This document shows positions 12,123 to 23,393 of a stretch of 64,000 bases of DNA, piece after piece (positions within the stretch are counted from its first letter, which is position 1; every line of letters begins with the position of its first letter). The position numbers and the translations under genes were made by a program. The notes beneath the pieces are model-generated. The model searched no databases and was not told the origin of the DNA. It saw only the letters and a list, made by a program, of their open reading frames with translations. Source of the DNA: Dipetalonema caudispina (lineage: Eukaryota; Nematoda; Chromadorea; Rhabditida; Onchocercidae); contig JABVXV010000152.1 of assembly GCA_013365325.1 (NCBI GenBank), positions 1-64,000 of the forward strand, written 5' to 3'.

Positions 12123-14591
12123 ATGTGTATGCCACGTCTCGATGGTGTTATAAGGCCATCGGTTCGACGACCACTGTATTACTCTTCATATCGTTTGTTT
12201 TGCACACATCAAACTATCTCCGGGAAAAATTATTACGATGTTTTGGGAGTGAAACGTGATGCTTCGATTTCTGAAATTAAAAGCGCTTTTTATAACTTAT
12301 CGAAAAAGGTGTGGTTATTTCACTTCTCTTATAATTCTTCCAAAATGAAGCTTTCATATCTTATTCCTTTCTTTGAAGCGTATTGCCTGCCTTATTAATT
12401 TGATGATTAATGACCTGTAGGTGATTAAATGCTATAAAGAAATTGATTAATTCATTCTTATATTTATTTATTCAATATTCTGCTTATTCTTTAACGATTA
12501 ACAGTTCCTCAATGGAAGATTCATCCGAAAATCAATGGTGATGTTCAGAAATTAGTAAGGATAGGGGAAGTTAATTCGTATATCTATCTTCAAGACTCCT
12601 TGAATAAACCTCAAATTAGCAATCCATTAATGTTTGCTTTTTTTTTCTCTTTTTTTCATATTTAAAAAAATATGCTTATGAGAGATTTATCAAAAGCAAA
12701 GCCGCAAGATGTTGTACTACAAAACGGATGGGATCTGATAAAACGTAATTGTCATGAAGTTAAAACTCATTAATTATTATTTCGATTTCTAGTGAATCGC
12801 ATTTTTTAACCGTAACGAAATGCTGATTGTTATCCCGGTATTCCAGGAAGCTACAATTAGTTTCCCTTAATCGTTTTCCACAACAATAAGATATTCCGTT
12901 GTTGGTGAAAAAAAAACAATTTGATAAATTAGCTTGTTCAGATTCACTTTTATTTACTCGCTTCTAATCTTTCCAGTATCATCCGGATGCTCTGAGAAAG
13001 TCAGGCGATGTTAGCATGCAAGCAACGATTTATCTGGAAATCAAAGATGCATATGAGGTATTGAAAGATAAGAAAAAACGACAAGATTATGATTTAGTAC
13101 TTACCAATACATTCAATTCTCATCGAACATACGGAAAATACAGTGAGGCCCCTTGTCAAAGCTTTAAAAAACGTGATTCATCAAACGTAGGTTTTTGCAT
13201 CGTTTGTATTTCTAATTTTTTTCTGCCATTTATGAGACAGTAATAAATGTTCAACAGATTTGACAATCTACCGATGCATAATTTATATATATGGTACAAT
13301 TTAATAGAAGTTACTGTTAGTTTTGGTATGAGGGAAATTGGAAAGAAAAAGGATTAAGACGGTATGGTATCTATATTGAGGGAAATGAAATTTTATAAAA
13401 GGCAAATTCTATTATCGAAGTACTTCGTGATGGCCCATGATTGCTGCCTTAAAAATTATTATGCATATTACATCAAAGCATTTTCGTTGCGAAAAATTTT
13501 ATTGTGAACTTTCGTAAATCTTAACTTATTATCTGTCGATTCATCTTATAAGAGATGCTAAATGCTAAAGTCTGAATTTTAGAAAAAATAATGTCAAGAA
13601 ATTATAGATGGATTCTTAGATACCTTAGTTTACTCATCAAATACCTATCATTACTTTTTCAGTTTTACGCGAGGACACCGCAATATGATAACGATAGATG
13701 GTACGAGTGGTATCAGAAGCGACGTATGGATCAAATGGAAACGCATTCGATTCGAAAGTAATTAGTTTTTTGTAGTCTAAGCATGATTTCAGCATTTTTT
13801 TTCAATTATTAGGAAGGTTGCAAGAAAGCCGGATTCACCAACCGATTCCTTTTGAACAGAAGGCTAGAGTAGGATTATTATGAATTAGTAATTATTAATT
13901 ATTATTAGTTATTCTATGAGTATATGCATGTTGAACTGCTTATTCTGTGTTTTATATCCGAGATAAATATCGCTAGTAGATTTGAGATTTTGGAAAGTTT
14001 TTTTCCCGAATCTGTTATTACTGCAATGAGTGAATAACCTATGTAGGAGCAATAAGCCGATATTTTCACTAATTTGAAGATGATTTCAGAAGTGTTGGAG
14101 ACTGTTGGACACAAATTATCTTAGTTTTTTTCGCGATATCTTTTGTACTTTCGATGATTATACGTATACGAACTGAACAGTAAGTCCTTTCCGAGTTTTC
14201 GAAGAGAATAGTATTCTGTAATCATCAGAATAAGGCGATAGTTTTGCGTTGTTCGGAAGAATAAACAAAATTGTTGTGGATTTTCGGAACATTTTGACAT
14301 TCTCATCAAAATTCAGGATATTCAAATCACATCATCCTTCACTTTTTCTTTGCAACTTTCTCACTTAGCGTGGTACGATTCACTGAAATTCAAGAGAGAC
14401 ATTTCAAATTTCATGGAAATTCTTAAATTTTTAGCCTTCGACGAAAGGAATGGATTGAATACATGACACTAAGAAACAATGCATTTGAAATTGAAAAAGA
14501 TTTGAAACGATATCCGGGAACAATATTAAAAATCCAGAAAAAGAACGATATGGCTGTAGCGGAAGGAAAAGAAGAAACTGCAGGACCATAA
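12123..14591 (+). CDS. DnaJ-domain membrane protein 2 of 3 (DNAJC4-like)
   Basis: Exons 12123-12308, 12977-13186, 13663-13757, 14090-14179 and 14435-14591 give 245 residues with all phases matching. Residues 1-34 are Arg- and Ser-rich with almost no acid, like a mitochondrial targeting sequence. The J domain runs from about 36 (KNYYDVLGVKRDASISEIKS) to about 100, with HPD at 64-66 (YHPDA) immediately after the first intron. A linker rich in Tyr, Trp and Arg leads to one membrane segment at about 170-188 (IILVFFAISFVLSMII) and a charged C-terminal tail. J domain first, aromatic linker, late single membrane pass and basic tail is the DNAJC4 plan. Possible roles are Hsp70 stimulation at a mitochondrial or ER membrane; this is inference. 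The mRNA probably begins at the acceptor ending at 12053. Confidence 0.85.
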
Positions 14592-15751
14592 AAACGGAGT
14601 TGTTTGCATATGTTTATATTTACTGAGCTATCTTACATTGTATCTGATCTTCGATTTGAAAGATGAGCGCTGAAATATACCGGATCTTATTCTTTATTAG
14701 GGCTCTTCTTCCTGATCCTAGGAGTTTGTATATTGCTGCAGGATAGCAAAAATACCACAATCATTATAATCAACTGCTCAAGGGCGAGTTTCTAAAGCGG
14801 TTCGCTTCTATATGTTTTCTAAATTTTTCTAAACATTCCTTTTTGTAATGCGGTGATATTGAATTTGCCAGCGAGTTGCTACTATTATGCTCATTCGGAA
14901 CAGAAATCTGCTTTAATTCTTAAAGTTCAGCAATTGAGATTTTTAATTTTTTTTTCCTTCAACATATAGTAAACCTACCGCTTTCCTCATTTATTCCTCA
15001 TTAATCCATTATTTTGTCATATTTATAATTAACTTTGGAATACCGTCAATTGCTTCAAACTCTTTATCGTTGTACTATCATTTTGTCCAACCGTATTTGT
15101 TATTTTACTATCTTTACTGAAGTGGTAATTCCTATCGTTACATTGAAATATTTGAGTAATTTGTGTAATTTACCTTTTGAATAGGATTTATTATACACAT
15201 CCGATCTTACCTTACTGTTCATCGATCAATTTCAAATTATGCTTCTGTTATTAAATTATAACAAATATATATTTTTGTTCTACTATAACAGAATTTGTAA
15301 CAATTTTCACTTTAAGGGAATAAAATTTTAGAAACGGTCGATTCATTATTTATTCTATGATTAAAAAACTCAGTACTGTAATCTCTCTGCATTTTTTTAC
15401 TTTTAATTATTTATGCTTGAACATAATTAAACATTCTGTGTGGATTTTAACGCTTCATGGGTTTCGAATCCGGTCACTTTTGGAATTTTATACTCTTATT
15501 TTTCAAAAAGCAATTCTTTGAAAATGGGTTCAATTTTGAAGCATGACGGGCATACATTAATGAAATCCTAACTAGATTTTTGCAGATTTCAAATGCAAAT
15601 ATTACTGTAATTACCATACTACAATTATCTTATGAATGATTATGAAATAAATCTTGTTCTTTGGAAGATTCATAATCATAATTTATGTGTATTTCAATAT
15701 TTTAAAATGTTTATGATAGATAACGCTTGGTTTCTCCTTCTTCTTTCTTAG
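14592..15751. other. Intergenic DNA between dnaJ genes 2 and 3
   Basis: About 1.2 kb, AT-rich, without a supported gene. AATAAA-like words occur near 15319 and 15645. A pyrimidine-rich tract ending TTTCTTAG (about 15732-15751) is the probable trans-splice acceptor for the third dnaJ gene. A TTTCGAATCC word near 15464 resembles a tRNA B box, but no cloverleaf can be folded around it. Confidence 0.55.
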
Positions 15752-15846
15752 ATTCCTTCTCACATGTACATTGGAAAATGGAATAATGATTGACGGATTG
15801 ATGGGATGGATTGTTGAACAATCGAATAATTCAAATTATTTTAACA

Positions 15847-17663
15847 ATGTTTTTTGGATATCGATTAATCCCAGTGAAACGAATCCTTTATTTGTCTAAT
15901 CGATTCATACGACGAGCAATTGATTATCAGAAAAATTACTACGATATATTGGGAATTAGCCATAACGCGACACAACAAGAAATTAAGAATGCCTTCTATA
16001 TGTTGTCAAAGAAAGTTAGAAGAAATTACAAATAATTCGAATAAATATTGTTGAAATTTAGATAAAGTTAAACAAATCAGGACAATTTTTATAACAATTG
16101 ATTCATTGATGATCAAATCAACGAATTAGATGACTTAGATATATCAGTATATGAGTAGTACTAGTTTTTTATTTTGAAATATTTCAACATTAAATATCGG
16201 TATGAATTTTTAAAATAACCGTTCTATGATACATATACAGTACACTTATCTTTCTATAAAGCTACAAGCATATTACTGTATCTTACAGTTATACTTGATA
16301 CTTCACTTCCGTACCAGTGATAAGCTCTATAGGTTTTGAAGATTAAAATAAATTTTCTTTTACAAAACTAACCATAGAAAATTTCTATTCTATAATTTCA
16401 GTATCATCCGGATGTCACTGGGAGCACTGCTGAAAGTACCCTTACGGAACGATTTATCGCGATTAAAGAAGCATATGATGTGTTGAAAGATGTGGATAGT
16501 CGGAATGAATATGATGCATATCGAGCACAGACAAGTTGTGATTATGGTCGGCAAACTTACAGTAAACAAAATACTGGGTATGGCACCTGGAGAAGTGCTG
16601 GCAGCAACCAGTATCGTAGTACTTGGCGATATGATGATGCTCATTTGAAGAAGGTTGAAATTTCATAGCATTTCAGTGCCATTATTGTGAAATCAAAAAT
16701 ATTTAATGGATAATAGCGGCATCATATTTATCTATGAATGCTTATATGGAAATTTAGAGGGAAAGAAAAAGAAAAGCCACTGAAGAGCGACTACGAAGGT
16801 TTTTGAAGGGATTAAATGGTTTTTAAGAAATAGAGACTGGACAGCTATTTTTGTTTATGCTCGGAACGGAAAATAATTTTTTCTTACTTTTTTGGACTTT
16901 CAATCGAACTTTTCCTCTTCCATTTTTTCCAGGTTTTTGAACAGTTACAACGTCGGGCTGAAGAATACGAAAAAGCTCAAGAAGATCGGGATAAGCAGTT
17001 TTGGGAAAGATTTTACCGGACTGAACGGGAACGATATAAACGGCGTCAAGAAATGCCACCGAGGCCTAGTGTTAAACTTGCAATCGATAGGTATCATTTG
17101 CCTAATTTTACTTATGAAATAGAATTGTTTTTTCTGTCCTGGACAGTAATGAAATCTGTTCGATGGATGAATGAAAGGAAATGAATTTGAATTCGACATC
17201 CTGAATCTTTTTCAGAGAAACGGGTAGTTGTGGGAATTTTGATGATGCTTTGAATAATTTCTAGAGTAAACAAACGTTTCCTTCATTTTGTGTTCTGATT
17301 GAAGTTTTTCTTTTAGTTGGCTTAGTGGACCACTACTTCCATACTTACCTTATTTAAGTGCCGCTCTGATTGTTTATATGATTGGATTCTTTATTCTTTC
17401 GTTGCACAGCATTGTCGCAGGCAGGTAAGTCGTTTCTCCTAATTTGATAAAATCTTGAATGCTTTAAATTAGTGCGAAGAGTTTCAAACTTTACCATTAT
17501 AGGGAAATGAGACTTCAAAATTGCTCTCATTAATTATACGCTTTTAAGGAAAGCATCCGATGAGCTGAATGAGGGTAACGGTCTACAAACAAAAGTTAAC
17601 GAAACGAAAATTGGAGAAAGCGAACTTCGTGCGGAAAATTTCAAATATAATCAGTCATACTAA
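15847..17663 (+). CDS. DnaJ-domain membrane protein 3 of 3 (DNAJC4-like)
   Basis: Exons 15847-16014, 16402-16653, 16933-17090, 17317-17424 and 17549-17663 give 266 residues, all joins in phase. A short basic presequence (residues 1-28, FIRRAI near its end) precedes the J domain, which starts at KNYYDILGISHNATQQEIKN and has HPD at 58-60 (YHPDV) just after intron 1. The middle is rich in Tyr, Gln, Ser and Arg, followed by a very charged, probably helical stretch (EQLQRRAEEYEKAQEDRDKQ). One membrane segment lies at about 203-223 and a hydrophilic tail of about 45 residues ends the protein. The ATG at 15847 is the first in frame after a stop at 15799; the leader holds short upstream ATGs. It resembles gene 2 more than gene 1. 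Likely a membrane-held Hsp70 co-chaperone. Confidence 0.85.
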
Positions 17664-19176
17664 TGTTATAAGTAGAAAATAGTTGCATCTTTCAAAAGTT
17701 TCGGTTTCAAATTTAAAGCGATTATTTTTATGTACATACATGAGATAAATCTGTATAAATTTTGAATTTATTCTTGATATGATGGGGCATGTAACGCTAC
17801 TACTTCTCATTATAAACACCACTTCATATTCAATAACAAGCGCAATTATCGACGACCAAATTCTCTATTTAAATGTTTTATTTTTTTTTAATTCCCCTTG
17901 AATTCTCCTTTCAGATTACTTTTCTTGATCGAATTTTTAACAAAATATTTCAATGTTCCGGATCGGTACGTTCAATCCAGAACAAAAATAAAATACATCG
18001 TCATTTGATTTGTGTGCTTCAAAGAAAAGTTGATTTATATTAAATCCCCTTGAGGTCCAAACAATATGTATTTTGATAGCTATGTGGGTCATTTTTTTTT
18101 CACAGTCACATTGTTGTAAATCCATAAACTCTGTTTCTAAAAGTTTCAAATGAAGCATTTAGGTGATGATATAACCATTATTTCACCAGAAAATTGCTAA
18201 ATAATCATTGCATATTTACCTATAGATATGAAACTTTTTTCAACTTTAAATTTGAAGCTAACATATTTCCCTAACTCGCTGCGGAAAAAAGTACAAAAGA
18301 ACAGCCATGAATTCGTTGCCCAATTTAACATTTACTTTGATGAGCCTACAATCCATCTCATTCAGCAATAATCTATTGCAAATAAATTGTTCGTCTTTTA
18401 ATCGCCAAAATAAAGTTGAACCATTTGAATTTAATCACCAGAAATGATATGAACCATTCGAGTATTACCATTTCGATAATCGATTTTCTTCTAAGTAGTT
18501 TCGTTTAAAAAATAAGATCACCGAAAATAACTGAAGCAGCTGCTGTCGTAGTCTAAATCGTGCTGTATGACGTACGAGTCGCCACGCCCCCACATCTCCG
18601 TGTTTCACGTGGAATCTTGTAATCTAATTAAGTAACTCATAGGTAGTGAGGTCGCACCACTCGTCCAGCAAGTACGAATTTTTGCGCTGCTTTGTTTAGA
18701 ACTGAATCTTGTAACGATCGCAAGCTACGGTGGTTAATTATGTGTGGCGGGTTGGTCTATTGTAAGAATAGATGAGGGGAACGGGTATAGTAGAAGGATA
18801 TCGAGGTGAGGCGGGGTCTTGGAGGAAGGTATTTGAGGTCAGGGTAGATAAAGGAAAAAATTGGTGGGATTAAGAAGTACAGACATTCATGCAGCGGAAA
18901 ATAAGGCATTAATTCCGCAATTACATTAATTTTAGTGTTATATTCCGTTTTGCTTATTTCTTGCATTATGTCCATCTTCTGGCCAAAATTGGTTATAGTA
19001 AGATTAGGTTTGATGGCTTAATGAATATTTAATACCAACCGATCAACGTGTTAATGTTAGTTGATTTAATAATTGATTAGTTAGATGCATTTAATAGTTG
19101 CTTGTTTAACATCTGTTTTGTATGAATTCGCATAGCTTGGAAAGTGTTACCTACTGATAAATGTCAACATTTTTAG
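17664..19176. other. Intergenic DNA upstream of uba-2
   Basis: The left half is ordinary AT-rich spacer. The block 18540-18860 is clearly richer in G and C than its surroundings and carries promoter-like words: TGACGTAC near 18569, CCACGCCCCCAC near 18583 and TTTCACGTGGAA near 18604. The minus-strand frame at 18757-18975 has no family resemblance. The interval ends in a TTTTTAG acceptor at 19176. Confidence 0.5.
18565..18615. promoter_or_regulatory. Cluster of CRE-like, GC/CACCC-box and CACGTG words upstream of uba-2
   Basis: Within 50 bases the sequence has TGACGTAC (CRE-like half plus), CCACGCCCCCAC (Sp1/KLF-type box) and CACGTG (bHLH E-box), in a locally G+C-rich block about 600 bases before the uba-2 ATG. 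Such words together suggest a promoter or enhancer of uba-2; factor binding is inferred only from the motifs. Confidence 0.35.
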
Positions 19177-19186
19177 GAGCAGTATA

Positions 19187-22100
19187 ATGACTTGGCAAGA
19201 CGAGCAATTCTTAGAAGTTTTACAGTGTCCTGTGTTGGTTGTTGGAGTTGGTGGTATTGGTTGTGAACTGCTAAAAAATTTAGCCTTAACTGGCTTTTCC
19301 AACATCGAAATTGTAAACTTTTGCATATGAACACTGTATCTTTTATCTAATCTTTACGAATACTTCTGCACAGTTATCACTGTTTGTTTTAGATCGACTT
19401 GGATACAATTGATGTAAGCAATTTGAATCGACAATTCTTATTTCGACGGGAACACGTTGGTAAACCAAAGGCAATCATTGCCGCAGAAGCAGTTCGATCA
19501 ATTGCTCCTAACGTAAATATTGTATGCTACCATGATTCGGTTCTAAAGTATGTTACCTATTTGCAAAGAATATTTCTCATACGGAACAGTCACTGAGTAA
19601 TCTAAGTAATATCCCGTATTTTGGGAGGATTTTATTGTATGTGAAGTTTTGGTATTTTGATTTCACAAATCCATTAATTTCTCCGTTATTTCAGGGCAGA
19701 GTACGGTGTCGACTTTTTCCAGAAATTTACAGTGGTTCTTAGTGCACTAGATAACGTAGGTACGTAAAACTATAAGACATTCAAGTTTTTAAAAATCTCA
19801 AAATTTCTCCTTCCAAAAATAACGAAATACATTCGATTTTCTTGCTACTGAAAATGATTTTCTTCCGGATGAATATGGATAAACTGGGATGTTTTTAGAA
19901 CTTTTAGAATTTTTCTTCTTTCAGCCGCACGAAATCACATCAATCGACTTTGCTTAGCAGCTCGAGTACCTTTAATTGAAAGCGGTTCTTCTGGTTATTT
20001 GGGACATGCAAGTTTATCATGCTTATTTCATATATTCGGTAGCGTAATAGTTAGCTGTCTTTTGTCCTGAAGTGTTGTAATATGAAAACTTGGTTAAAAT
20101 TGGCCTAAATTTAGGTACGTCCAATAATTCGTGATTACACCGAGTGTTATGAATGTAATCCAAAGGCAGTGCAAAAAACTTATCCTGGATGTACGATCCG
20201 TAACACACCATCAGAGCATATTCACTGCATTGTTTGGGCAAAACATCTTTTTAAGTGCGTACTTCTTTACTTTTTGGCAATTCCCGTTTTAATTATGTGA
20301 GAGTCCTGTAGAACGTTTTTTAATTCCATATTTGGATATGGAATTTTTTCCTTTAATTAATAAAGTTTTAATTCCATAATGGATTAATGCATGATTATGC
20401 ATTACCAATCGATGATGACGCTTGTGCGATTTGTAAGGATGATACCAAATGAAATGGTTTCAAGATAATGCAGCATGTCAGCTTCGTTTTCAGTCAACTT
20501 TTCGGTGAACCGGATGATGAAGATGAAGTATCTCCAGATTTAACAGATGAAGAGAATCTGGATGGTCCGAGTATAAATAGTGATGGGAAAAACGGAAATT
20601 CATCTCTCAATATGGAACAGAAAGATGGTGGTAGTCCATCTATGCATGGCGATAGTGATGGGCTTTTGAACAGAATCAGTACACGGAAATGGGCTGCCGA
20701 AAATGGTTACAATCCAAAAATTCTTTTCAGAAAAGTTTGTTTCCAATAAATTTCCATAAAGATATATGTACATGTTGATGAGTAAGGCAAATTTTACATG
20801 AAATAGGATTTATTGCTAATCAAACAAAGAATATCTGAGCTTTTGTTTCGATTAACCGCAAAGCTCCTAAAATTGACGAAATCATAAAAACGAAATCATA
20901 TTTCAGTTTTTTCACAACGATATCAATTATCTTTTGAGTATGTCGAATTTGTGGAAGCAAAGAAGAAAACCATTTCTATTGAATTGGGATAATCTTCCGA
21001 GTGAAAGTAAGTTTTGGTAGTGCCACCTACATCTACATCTTTCCCGACGCCAGGATAGTTTGGTGTTCAATTCTTACAAGACGAGTCAGAAATTCACTTA
21101 GTTATTTGAATTTCATAACCCCAGAACTCATCATCTTGAAGTGATTTTAAGGAAGGGAAATTCCAAAGATTTGAATATAATTAAAAGGAAAACTCACCAC
21201 TGAGAAGTATGCTGCCTTCGAAAATTATTGTAACCCATTATTTATTGATTTTGAAACTTCTTACTGCAAGTATATTTAGATGCAAGTTCAAGCAACAACG
21301 AACCAAATGCCGAACTTTGGACAATTCTGCAGTGTAAGGAAGAATTTGAAAAGGCGGTGTCTATATTGAGCAAGCGTGTTCAAGATGGATCAGTGTTATC
21401 GTGGGATAAGGTTCCCTTCACTTTTTTCTTTAAAGTATAATGCAATATACAAACTTGTTGCATTTCTGTTTTGCTATTTTTTTTAAATGTGCTTTATCCC
21501 TGATTGTTTTTAATTTGTTTAAAAAGTGAAAAATCAGAGCCAAATTTTAAGTTCTAAATATTTTTCCTTCAGGATGATGAACCGGCAATGCATTTTGTAG
21601 CAGCATGTGCTAATCTTCGTGCCTATATCTTTAGCATCCCTCTCAAAACGCTTTTCGATATAAAATGTAAATTTACAAAAAGAATTTTAATAGCATTTTG
21701 ATTTTGAAATCCTAACAAAACCATTCTTAATTTGTTTGCTATCAAGACATATTAAAAAAAATAGGCTGGCAAGTGACGAATGTCTCCTTATTAAGTCAGA
21801 AAAAAAAGTTGAAAACTGTGGGAATAATCATTTAGCTATTTCGACAAGGCGTTTAAAACTTGGTAATCCATAGAACTGGGAAAAAAAGGAAAAGAAGTTC
21901 AGGAAACTCCGAAGATTAAGTCATCTATTTTATTTTGCAGCGATGGCGGGCAATATTATACCAGCTATTGCCACTACAAATGCTATAGTGGCTGGAATGA
22001 TTGTTACTGAAGCACTAAAAGTTGTTTTCGGTGCGAAAGACAGATTGCGAAATGTTTGCTTTTATTCATTTGTTATGAAACTATAGCTTCATTGATTTTT

Positions 22101-23393
22101 TCACGTGTTTTGGCATATAATTTCACTAATTAGTCATCTATTTCTAAGTTTTCATATTGCTAAGATCTTACGAATTTTATTGTTCAGTGAAATTTCAGAC
22201 AAACAAAGGACTGGAAATTTACAAAAATTACAAAGCACAGGATTCTTTATATTTGCGAGCTAGGGATTTTTCTTTGCACACTGAAATGAATAAATTTTTT
22301 TCAGGTTTTCATAAAACCAAAACCAAATCCACGTGGCAAAATTTTAACTGAGGAAGTGCCCTGTAAGCCTAATCAACAGTGCTACGTTTGTTCGGAGCGA
22401 CGAGAAATAACGCTAAAATTAAATGTTAAGTCGACCACTGTTCATTCGTTGGAAAACAAGTTTTTAAAGGGAATTTTGCATATGGTAGCACCTGATGTAA
22501 TGATTTCTCTAACTGGCAATATCGTTATTTCCAGTGAAGTGGGTGAGACCAATGGTGAGCATTTGTTTTGCTTTTTTGTAAGTAATAGCTTTTTCCCTTT
22601 CTTTCTAATCAATAATCAAGAATCATCTGGAACAATTTTTCCATTATCAGCAACAATGTTGACATTTTTCTAAAAAATTGTTGAAATCCTTCATACATGT
22701 CGTATGCGAAAGGAGATTGAGGTTGACATTTTGCTGTAATGAGGGTGGTAAAGTTCCCATAAGACAATCACTTATGAAACACTTGTTTCAAAATCATCTC
22801 TAGTAGGGGCTGTGTTTATAAGCTACCCGATCTTTGTTAATGCTTCTTAGTCGAGTTAATTGTATCGTTAGAATAATAGCAGCAAAGGTTTACTTGAAGG
22901 AATGCTTTCCTTTCTGATTGATTTTTTTTTAGCCATTAGTGGACGGACTCTGGAAAAAGTCGGTGTCATTCATGGTTGCATCTTGGAATGTGATGATTTT
23001 TTGCAAAGACTGGAACTTCGAATTCGTATTGAACACAGCAGTGAACTTAAAGCTGATGAGTTTGTGATAGCAATGGACACTGATGCCACTGCAACAAATG
23101 GTTAATTTTATTTACATTTTCCTTAAATCTGGATGAAATTTGATAAGTTCTTCAGCCCTCAAAGCATTGCAGTAAGTGTTGCCAAGTCTTATTCATAAAT
23201 ATACGATTGCTTTGATTTTCAGTTGTTTGTTACGGTGAAGATTTTATCTTCAGTTGTAAATTGATTTTTCATTTCTTTTACAGGACAAGAAGATGGGGAG
23301 CAAAGGAATAGGATGAAGCGATCATTGTCCGGGGCAACTAATGAGTGTTCACCGGCTAAAATTCGGAAAAGCGATGGTGAAACGAATTCATAG
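19187..23393 (+). CDS. uba-2: SUMO-activating enzyme subunit 2 (UBA2)
   Basis: Catalytic half of the SUMO E1: with the AOS1 partner it adenylates SUMO, takes it as a thioester and passes it to UBC9, mainly in the nucleus. Thirteen exons (19187-19312, 19393-19547, 19695-19759, 19925-20007, 20115-20254, 20494-20734, 20907-21006, 21280-21410, 21573-21666, 21941-22053, 22305-22554, 22933-23100, 23284-23393) give 591 residues; human UBA2 has 640. Seen: nucleotide loop GVGGIG (20-25), [15 protein letters not shown], zinc cysteines C154/C157 (ECYEC) and C442/C445 (CYVC), and catalytic C169 in [16 protein letters not shown]. The ubiquitin-like fold region with MVAPDV is present. The C-tail is short, with a basic KRSL...KIRK nuclear-signal-like stretch. 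Exon 4 ends at CAT/GCAAGT, a GC-AG intron. The mRNA probably starts at the TTTTTAG acceptor 10 bases before the ATG. Confidence 0.95.

Noticed and set aside
13814..13870. A possible short alternative last exon of dnaJ gene 2 after TATTAG
   Set aside because: It would skip the membrane segment exon that joins perfectly in phase at 14090, so I treat it as intron.
15455..15480. B-box-like TTTCGAATCC, as in tRNA genes (another near 56950)
   Set aside because: No acceptor stem, D arm or anticodon arm can be paired around either site.
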